27,423 nucleotides of DNA, from contig JBHLQY010000027.1 of NCBI GenBank assembly GCA_048883105.1, positions 1-27,423 on the forward strand. The letters run 5' to 3'. This document shows, piece by piece, positions 22,123 to 27,423 of the stretch (position 1 is the stretch's first letter; the number at the start of each line of letters is the position of its first letter). A program made the position numbers and the translations under genes. The notes below the pieces were generated by a model, which was not told where the DNA came from, made no database searches, and saw only the letters and a list, made by a program, of their open reading frames with translations. This DNA is from LW40-45 sp048883105 (GTDB taxonomy: Archaea; Asgardarchaeota; Lokiarchaeia; Sigyniarchaeales; SOKP01).

Positions 22123-24516
22123 ATGAAGATTGGATTATTCATATGTGATTGTGGAAAAAATATAAGCGGTGTTATTGATACATCTGAATTAAAAGACCAT
22201 TTTAAGGCTTATCCTGATATATTGGTTTTTGGTAATCAATATTTATGTTCTGAATTGGGTCTAAATGAATTAATAGACGAGATAAAGGAACATAAGATTT
22301 CTCGTGTGGTTATAGCAGCGTGTTCCTTTAAATTACATGGCCTCTTATTTCGAAAGACTATAGAACAAGCGGGAATTAACAGGTTTCTTATCACTTTTGC
22401 AAATATTCGTGAGCAAAATTCTTGGGTACATCCAGATGAGCCAGATAAAGCAACCCAAAAAGCAATTGATCAAATCAACATGGCAATAGCACAAGTCAAA
22501 CTTTTAGAACCGTTAAAAGTTGAATATTCCAATGTCACACCAACAACCTTAATTATTGGTGGTGGAATTGCGGGAATTAAAGCGGCGATTCTAATTGCGG
22601 ATGCGGGGTATAAAGTTTATCTAGTAGAAAGAGATCTTACAATTGGAGGTCATATGGCCCTGTTTGATAAGACTTTTCCCACATTAGATTGTAGTATATG
22701 TATTTTAGGGCCATTAATGAGTGAGGTTAAAGACCATCCTAATATTGAATTATTAACTTATTCAGAAGTGGAAAAAGTAGAAGGCTACGTTGGCAATTTT
22801 GATGTTACTATTAAAAAAAATCCCCGTTTTATTGTTGAAGATAATTGTGTAGGGTGTTTCGATACATGTCGAGTGGTATGTCCTATTGATATTGAAGATA
22901 CTTTTTATCCACGAAAGGCTATTGATGTTCCGTATCCACAAGCGATTCCACTTTATCCTAATATAATGGAAGAATATTGCATTGGTTGTAAGGCTTGTGA
23001 ACAAGCATGTGGAGATAGAAAAGCAATTGATTTCGATCAAAAACCAGAGATTTTTAATGTAAAAGTGGGAACGATAATTGTCGCAACTGGTTTTAAAACA
23101 TTTGATCCAACTTTATTATCAGAATTAAATTACCATAAATATAGTGATGTTATAACTACAATGCAAATGGAACGATTATTGAATAGTGATGGTCCAACTA
23201 AAGGAAAAGTTGTGAGACCATCAAACGGCGAACTCCCGAAAAATGTTTCTTTTATTTTATGTGTTGGTTCAAGAAATAAGAAAATTCATCGCGATTATTG
23301 TAGCCAAGTTTGTTGTAATGTAGCAATAAAACAGGCAGTTTTATTGAAAAAAGAATATCCTGATATTAAAATCAATATTTATTTTACAGACATTAGAGCT
23401 GTAGGAAAAAATTGTGAAGAATTTTATAATAGAGCTCGCGAAATTTTTGGAATAAGGTTCATAAAAAGTAATGTCTCAGCAATATTGAAAAGCGATATTT
23501 CTGATGAGTTATTAGTTCGGGGAGAAGATGTTATCGAGAATCGTCTTTTCGAGAATAAAACGAATTTAGTGGTTTTGGCTGTAGGTACCGAACCTCCAGA
23601 GGGAACTGATAAATTAAGTCAATTATTGAATATTTCTCAAGATCCTTACGGATTCTTACTTGAAAAACATTTAAAGGTAAAACCTTCAGAGACCTCTGTA
23701 AATGGAATATTTTTAGCGGGAATGATACAAGGACCTAAAGATATTCCTACAAGCATTGCTCATGCTGAAAGTGCCGCTGCAAAGGCTGTTGCTTTAATAG
23801 CAGTAGGAAAAGTCGAATTAGATCCACATATTGTCTATTTCGACTCAAAAAAATGCGATCTATGCAGACTCTGTGAAAATATTTGTATTTACAACGCTAT
23901 TAACATTGAAGGAAAAAAATTGACTATTATTCAGGCAAATTGTACTGGATGTGGTGCATGCGCTGCAATGTGTCCCCAAGATGCGCTTTATATTCCTGGT
24001 TTTAGAAAAACACAGATTTCTGCACAACTTAATGCAATTTTAAAGAAAAAAAAAGAATCTCCTCTAATTGTGTCTTTTTTATGCAATTGGTGTTCTTATT
24101 TAGGTGCCGATCTTGCTGGTATAAGTAAATTAACTTATCCTACTAATATTAGAAACATCCATGTAATGTGTACTGCTATGTTAGATCCATCATTGGTATT
24201 TGAAGCGTTTTTTAAAGGAGCTGATGGCGTTTTGATTGCTGGTTGCTATCCACAAGATTGCCATTATGATGCTGGATTTTTAAAAGCTAAAACAAGGTAT
24301 GAAAGTATAAAAGAAATGTTAGCTGAAGCTGGAATTAATGAAAATCGAGTTAAAATTATTAGTGTATCCGCTGGAGAAGGTGAAAAATTTGCTCAAATTG
24401 TTACAGAATTTAAGGAAGAATTAAAAAAATTAGGAACAATAAAACCAGAAGAATATAAACGCGAAATACAGAGGGAGAAAAAAGTAAAAGAAAAAGCTCA
24501 TTTAGATGAGATATGA
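22123..24516 (+). CDS. hdrA: Heterodisulfide reductase subunit A fused to an MvhD domain
   Basis: This 797-residue protein has an N-terminal domain (1 to about 130) and an FAD-binding GGGIAG (146-151) with the CSICILGP block (C190, C193). An inserted ferredoxin follows: C242-x2-C245-x3-C249-x3-C253-P and C286-x2-C289-x2-C292-x3-C296. The special cluster site C380, C393, C397, C398 has the spacing I recall for Methanothermococcus HdrA. A C-terminal dicluster ferredoxin uses C578/581/584/588 and C607/610/613/617. An MvhD (FlpD) domain from about 645 carries FLCNWCSYLGADLAG (C654, C657), MCTAM and GCYPQDCHY. HdrA holds the bifurcating flavin; MvhD receives electrons from a hydrogenase or formate dehydrogenase. 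Position 249 has one extra residue in the first ferredoxin motif. The stop overlaps the next gene by ATGA. Confidence 0.93.
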   Translation: MKIGLFICDCGKNISGVIDTSELKDHFKAYPDILVFGNQYLCSELGLNELIDEIKEHKISRVVIAACSFKLHGLLFRKTIEQAGINRFLITFANIREQNSWVHPDEPDKATQKAIDQINMAIAQVKLLEPLKVEYSNVTPTTLIIGGGIAGIKAAILIADAGYKVYLVERDLTIGGHMALFDKTFPTLDCSICILGPLMSEVKDHPNIELLTYSEVEKVEGYVGNFDVTIKKNPRFIVEDNCVGCFDTCRVVCPIDIEDTFYPRKAIDVPYPQAIPLYPNIMEEYCIGCKACEQACGDRKAIDFDQKPEIFNVKVGTIIVATGFKTFDPTLLSELNYHKYSDVITTMQMERLLNSDGPTKGKVVRPSNGELPKNVSFILCVGSRNKKIHRDYCSQVCCNVAIKQAVLLKKEYPDIKINIYFTDIRAVGKNCEEFYNRAREIFGIRFIKSNVSAILKSDISDELLVRGEDVIENRLFENKTNLVVLAVGTEPPEGTDKLSQLLNISQDPYGFLLEKHLKVKPSETSVNGIFLAGMIQGPKDIPTSIAHAESAAAKAVALIAVGKVELDPHIVYFDSKKCDLCRLCENICIYNAINIEGKKLTIIQANCTGCGACAAMCPQDALYIPGFRKTQISAQLNAILKKKKESPLIVSFLCNWCSYLGADLAGISKLTYPTNIRNIHVMCTAMLDPSLVFEAFFKGADGVLIAGCYPQDCHYDAGFLKAKTRYESIKEMLAEAGINENRVKIISVSAGEGEKFAQIVTEFKEELKKLGTIKPEEYKREIQREKKVKEKAHLDEI

Positions 24517-25028
24517 GAGACTTTTCAAATTATAATAGAGCTTTAAAATACGCTTTTATTAATTATGGAGATTTAAAACGAAAATCGAGTGCTATTCCAT
24601 ATATTATCCATCCGATTCGAATGACCTCAATTTTGCGAGCTGCAGGTTTTACTGAATTTGAAGACGAAGATATTATGATTGCTGCGTTATTTCACGACCT
24701 CCTTGAAGATACTGATACATCAATAAAAGAAATAGCAAGTAAATTTGGAAATAAAGTTGCGTCTATTGTAGAAGAACTTACTATCCCAGAACAGATTAAC
24801 AAAAATGAATGGCTGAAATCATTTAATAAAATGTCTAAGGAAGCTAAAATTATTAAAATAGTCGATCGAATTGATAATCTTATGAATATGAATAAAGATT
24901 ATTGGTCAATTGAAAAGCAAAAATCTTATGCCGAACAAGGAAAGTTAATTTTAGAAAAATGTGGAAAGAGCCATTCTGAACTTGCTCATATCTTAAAAAA
25001 TGCCATAGAAAAGATTTTAAGCGACTAA
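24513..25028 (+). CDS. MESH1/SpoT-type HD-domain hydrolase
   Basis: This 171-residue protein has the RelA/SpoT hydrolase HD pattern: H33 (YIIHPIR), H61-D62 (ALFHDLLEDT) with E65-D66, and D118 in VDRIDNL. FGNKVASIVEELT (78-90) is the typical segment after ED. It has no synthetase, TGS or ACT domain, so it matches the small stand-alone MESH1-like class, which hydrolyses (p)ppGpp and, in animals, also dephosphorylates NADPH. Its ATG overlaps the hdrA stop by four bases (ATGA), implying translational coupling with the flavin subunit of Hdr. A link between nucleotide or NADP(H) state and electron bifurcation is possible but is inference. Other phosphohydrolase substrates cannot be excluded. Confidence 0.85.
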   Translation: MRDFSNYNRALKYAFINYGDLKRKSSAIPYIIHPIRMTSILRAAGFTEFEDEDIMIAALFHDLLEDTDTSIKEIASKFGNKVASIVEELTIPEQINKNEWLKSFNKMSKEAKIIKIVDRIDNLMNMNKDYWSIEKQKSYAEQGKLILEKCGKSHSELAHILKNAIEKILSD

Positions 25029-25172
25029 TTAAGTAAAAATTAATTATTTTTATGATTTAATTTGAAATCTTCTTTACCTTTCTAATATAAGAATAATATT
25101 TTTTAGAAATAATGACTAATTTATTTATGAGAAACATAATTTTTATTCGAACTATAATAATTCAAGCGTTCT

Positions 25173-25649
25173 ATGCCCGGGATAAACCTTAAAAAACGAA
25201 ACAGCAAGGAATTAATATTTTTTAATGATGCTGTTGAATATTTTGATAAGTATGATACATTTGATGCTCAAGAAACATTAATAAATCAAGAAACAAGTCA
25301 AATTAACGTTGATAGTCCCAATCAGCTGAGAGATCAAATGTTAAACGAGTTAAATAGCTTAAGAGATTTAATTGCTAATAATCCCGACTTAAAATTTAAA
25401 GCATTATCAGAACAAGAAAAAAACTTTTTTTACGATTTTATTAATTTTTATTCTGTATGTCCTATTTGTGGTGCGTTTAATCATTACTATCACTTGAAGA
25501 AATTTTATTTTAACGAAAATAACTCTTCTATAAAAGACAAATTAATAAGATTAATGAATCTAAAAAGTAATAAATTACTAAAGTTTAACGTAAATTTTGG
25601 AATTCCTTGCTGCACCTGTTTTAAGCTAAATTTTGAAAAGAAAGGATAA
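25173..25649 (+). CDS. Protein of unknown function with C-terminal zinc knuckles
   Basis: I do not recognise this 158-residue protein. The first 75 residues are polar and Asn/Glu-rich, with a helix at about 52-70 (LRDQMLNELNSLRDLI). The C-terminal half has C96-x2-C99-G (SVCPICGAFNHYYHLKKF) and C146-C147-x-C149 (IPCCTCFKL), probably one split zinc site formed by C96, C99, C146 and C149. H104 and H107 lie near the first knuckle. A zinc-stabilised scaffold or nucleic-acid binder fits this layout. It lies 144 nt after the HD gene, with its own upstream gap, and converges on the wHTH gene. Confidence 0.65.
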   Translation: MPGINLKKRNSKELIFFNDAVEYFDKYDTFDAQETLINQETSQINVDSPNQLRDQMLNELNSLRDLIANNPDLKFKALSEQEKNFFYDFINFYSVCPICGAFNHYYHLKKFYFNENNSSIKDKLIRLMNLKSNKLLKFNVNFGIPCCTCFKLNFEKKG

Positions 25650-25668
25650 ATAATAAAATAGTAATTTT

Positions 25669-26001
25669 TTATTCTAAATAATCAACTATTTTCCCACTCT
25701 GAGTAATTTCGTAAAAAATTTTTTTATCCATTTCAATACGATTAATACAGAATGCTTTGATTAAGAAGCTGATATTATAATTAAAGGCAAACTCGTCGCT
25801 AATAATCTTATTGTCTAAAAGTGTTTTTAATAGATTTTTTTTCGAGATTCGTTCTTTTTTATTAATAATTGTTAAAATCTCCCTGCGAACTGGGTGATTT
25901 ACCGCTTTTAAATAAAGATCGTGCAAATATCTAACCCCCTCAACTGTTTTACCGAACTCTTCTGGGCTTTTATAATTCTTGAAATCAAATTCATCTGGCA
26001 T
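25669..26001 (-). CDS. ArsR-like winged-helix DNA-binding protein
   Basis: This 110-residue protein has residues 26-100 reading as a winged helix: LYLKAVNHPVRREILTIINK is the ArsR-type helix 1-2 (the N-H-P-V-R-R-E-I-L core). KNLLKTLLDNKI then FNYNISFLIKAFCI are helices 3-4, and IEMDKKIFYEITQSGKIVDYLE forms the wing and final helix. No cysteine pair of metal sensors is visible, so a metal ligand is unlikely. The N-terminal 20 residues are polar (KNYKSPEEFGKTVEG) and could be an extra helix for dimerisation. It converges with the zinc-knuckle gene and diverges from the two-helix membrane protein gene over 240 nt. Its targets are unknown. Confidence 0.75.
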   Translation of the reverse strand: MPDEFDFKNYKSPEEFGKTVEGVRYLHDLYLKAVNHPVRREILTIINKKERISKKNLLKTLLDNKIISDEFAFNYNISFLIKAFCINRIEMDKKIFYEITQSGKIVDYLE

Positions 26002-26241
26002 GATATATAGAAATAATTCAAAAAGAAAAATTTATACTTTTTAACTTTAGATTAAATCCATATAATACCAATAGTTAGGACTTTTTAAGCGTTTTACAAA
26101 TTAAAAGAGCTTAAATAGATTCAATTTAACTAAAAATGAATTTTTAAAACAATACACTTATAAATATTCTTAACTAATTATTTTATTACCACTAATAAAG
26201 ATTTTAACTAAAAAAAAAAATAAAAAAAGATGGTGAAATAA

Positions 26242-26493
26242 ATGGGAAATGCTACGGGAATATTAGGTTTGGTTTTTGGAATAATAGCTGTTGTCTTAAG
26301 TCTTCTTCTTTTTACAGTTGTAATTGGTCTAGTTCTGGGAATTGTAGCTTTTATATTATCAATAATAGGGATTGCTACAAACGATTCAAAGGCACCGGGT
26401 ATAATTGGATTAATTTTTTCAATAATTGCCATTGTTTTAGCCATTGTAATTCTTATGGCGTTTGTAGCTTGGATTGCCTATACTTCTGCTTAA
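26242..26493 (+). CDS. Two-helix membrane protein, DUF4190-like
   Basis: This 83-residue protein has two long hydrophobic hairpins rich in Gly, Ile and Val: about 4-40 (GILGLVFGIIAVVLSLLLF and a following VIGLVLGIVAFILS) and 50-78, with a short polar turn NDSKAPG between. The repeated G-x-x-x-G-I-I-A/G-I motifs match the DUF4190 type of small membrane protein. Its role is unknown. A ribosome site GGTGA at 26231-26235 lies six bases before the ATG. An opposite-strand frame covers the same segment, but its composition (Lys/Ile/Pro/Thr with no pattern) and lack of a start context mark it as a shadow. A run of eleven T follows the stop. Confidence 0.75.
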   Translation: MGNATGILGLVFGIIAVVLSLLLFTVVIGLVLGIVAFILSIIGIATNDSKAPGIIGLIFSIIAIVLAIVILMAFVAWIAYTSA

Positions 26494-26503
26494 AAAATAC
26501 TAA

Positions 26504-26514
26504 TTTTTTTTTTT
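26504..26514 (+). terminator. T11 tract after the two-helix membrane protein gene
   Basis: Eleven T in a row begin 11 nt after the stop at 26493, a typical position for an archaeal T-tract terminator. Confidence 0.4.
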
Positions 26515-26603
26515 CTTATATTCGTTTTCTAGGGCTCACCTAAATTTAAATAATTAGATAATTAAAAAATTGGACTCCAAATTATTTTATAATATCAAGT
26601 TCA

Positions 26604-26620
26604 TATATATATTATAAAAA
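26604..26620 (+). promoter_or_regulatory. TATA-like element of the zinc-ribbon/HEAT gene
   Basis: The run TATATATATTATAAAA lies about 41-57 nt before the ATG at 26661. A start site about 25 nt downstream would leave a leader of roughly 15-25 nt holding the ribosome site GTGAT. The AT-rich background lowers confidence. Confidence 0.35.
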
Positions 26621-26660
26621 AGTTGACCTAAATGAATTATACAATTCTTAAGTGATATGA

Positions 26661-27275
26661 ATGGCAAAAAAGGATTTTATACCAGATCCTCAAAGAAATC
26701 CATACAGGATACGAACTCCCTCTGGACCTCAAAATAATCCAGGAAACCCAGAATTTATAGATTTCAATACTCAAAGAGTGTGTCCCGCATGTGGAGGAGT
26801 TATAAAAATCACTCATAATTTTTGTAAATTTTGCGGCGTAGATCTCAGTCGTATTGAACCAATTGGCACTTCGGACGAAGTTTCTAAACAATTAGCGATA
26901 ACCGCCGCTACAGATCCCAATGCTGAAGTTAGGAAAGAAGCTGTTGACACTCTCGGAAATTTTGGTGATAAGAAAGTTTTAGGTGTATTAACTTATATTA
27001 TGCTGCATGATCCCGATCCAGAGGTCCGAAGGGAAGCGGTTGATGAATTAGGAGATCTCCATCATCCTTATTCTTTAGAAACCTTAGCCAAAGCTCTTAA
27101 AGATGAGTCTCCTGAAGTGAGAAAAGAAGCAATTGAAGGTCTGAAAAAAATAAAAAAGAAGGTTAAAGAAGAAAAAATGGAAAAGGGAAAAGCTTCAGAG
27201 AGAGAAGAGAAGAGTGATAAAAAGGATGAGGATGATAAAGAAGAGGAACAAGAGCGAGAAGATCATTTGCTTTAA
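26661..27275 (+). CDS. Zinc-ribbon plus HEAT-repeat protein with charged tail
   Basis: This 204-residue protein has a polar, proline-rich front (1-38), then a zinc ribbon C41-x2-C44 (VCPACGG) and C55-x2-C58 (FCKFCGVDL). Three HEAT/PBS-lyase-type repeats follow, with a period of 31-32 residues around AEVRKEAVDTLG (88), PEVRREAVDELG (120) and PEVRKEAIEGL (151). The last 40 or so residues are almost wholly Lys, Glu and Asp. Such repeats bind other proteins, and this one has no catalytic motif. The ribbon plus HEAT design suggests an adaptor or scaffold. A TATA-like stretch at about 26604 precedes it. The partner and process are unknown. Confidence 0.8.
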   Translation: MAKKDFIPDPQRNPYRIRTPSGPQNNPGNPEFIDFNTQRVCPACGGVIKITHNFCKFCGVDLSRIEPIGTSDEVSKQLAITAATDPNAEVRKEAVDTLGNFGDKKVLGVLTYIMLHDPDPEVRREAVDELGDLHHPYSLETLAKALKDESPEVRKEAIEGLKKIKKKVKEEKMEKGKASEREEKSDKKDEDDKEEEQEREDHLL

Positions 27276-27370
27276 ATATCTTTATTTTTTTATTATGCTA
27301 AGTAAGATTTTAATGGTTTAATTTAATTAACACAAAATAGGATCTTTTTCTTTTTTAAGTTCTGAATATT

Positions 27371-27423
27371 TTAAGCTTTAGGGATCTTAGGTAATTTCCG
27401 TGTTCCAGAAGATCTTTTGGGAG
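27371..27423 (-). CDS. Possible C-terminal end of a minus-strand gene (cut by window edge)
   Basis: Only 17 codons are visible, ending SGTRKLPKIPKA then TAA (27371-27373). The segment is less AT-rich than the preceding gap, which suggests the end of a coding region. A second minus-strand frame here is also open for 22 codons, so strand and frame are a guess. I see nothing else in 27276-27370. Confidence 0.2.
   Translation of the reverse strand, partial: PKRSSGTRKLPKIPKA

Noticed and set aside
22123..24516. Selenocysteine in HdrA-MvhD, since some Lokiarchaeal Hdr proteins carry it
   Set aside because: The frame has no internal TGA, and the relevant positions are ordinary Cys codons.
26208..26444. 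78-codon frame on the minus strand opposite the two-helix membrane gene
   Set aside because: It mirrors the plus-strand gene, has no ribosome site and has a shadow-like composition. The plus frame has clear membrane hairpins and a Shine-Dalgarno.

Overview
The window is AT-rich archaeal DNA, most likely from an Asgard archaeon close to Lokiarchaeia. The grounds are: archaeal-type promoters (TATA boxes, Shine-Dalgarno sites resembling GGAGGTGATC); a heterodisulfide reductase set (hdrC-hdrB, and a distant hdrA fused to an MvhD domain); the archaeal route to homocysteine (HcyBio/DUF39-CBS protein plus NIL-ferredoxin); and a longin-like/winged-helix protein of the kind frequent in Asgard genomes. 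The lineage is inferred, because the window holds no rRNA or ribosomal marker. I see no tRNA, rRNA, CRISPR array or insertion sequence.

Layout. 1-232: the C-terminal end of an alpha/beta-hydrolase. 234-2965 (-): three tandem paralogues, each two membrane segments plus a left-handed beta-helix. 3155-4239: a CxxCxxCC protein converging on a metallo-beta-lactamase (MBL) fold protein. 4303-6032: a PAP2 phosphatase divergent from a DedA/VTT membrane protein. 6213-7685: a small unknown protein and the longin-like/wHTH protein. 7902-9482: hdrC and hdrB. 9557-12102: the homocysteine divergon (HcyBio-CBS and NIL-ferredoxin on minus, an HTH-CBS regulator on plus) with a compact divergent promoter and a palindromic operator candidate. 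12124-12525 (-): an SRPBCC protein that may start at an ATT codon. 12774-15148: an EamA transporter, two short genes (37 and 54 codons) and a seven-helix membrane protein. 15276-17681: an MBL protein and an FAD oxidoreductase. 17682-18081: a 400-nt gap with two strong inverted repeats. 18082-21175 (-): an adenine-specific DNA methyltransferase split by a -1 frameshift at an A7 slippery run, followed by a third MBL protein. 21332-21952: a second CxxCxxCC protein. 22123-25028: hdrA-mvhD overlapping a MESH1-like HD hydrolase. 25173-27275: a zinc-binding protein, an ArsR-like wHTH, a two-helix membrane protein and a zinc-ribbon/HEAT protein with a charged tail.

How the genes fit together. HdrA-MvhD with HdrC and HdrB could form a flavin-bifurcating heterodisulfide-reductase-type complex that takes electrons from a hydrogenase or formate dehydrogenase encoded elsewhere. 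The HcyBio/NIL-ferredoxin pair would use reduced ferredoxin and sulfide to make homocysteine, and the divergent HTH-CBS protein is its obvious candidate regulator. The PAP2 and VTT genes suggest lipid handling. The strongest unexplained signals are the methyltransferase frameshift with its canonical slippery heptamer, the probable ATT start, the beta-helix membrane triplet, the structured 400-nt gap, and the translational coupling of a MESH1-like enzyme to hdrA.
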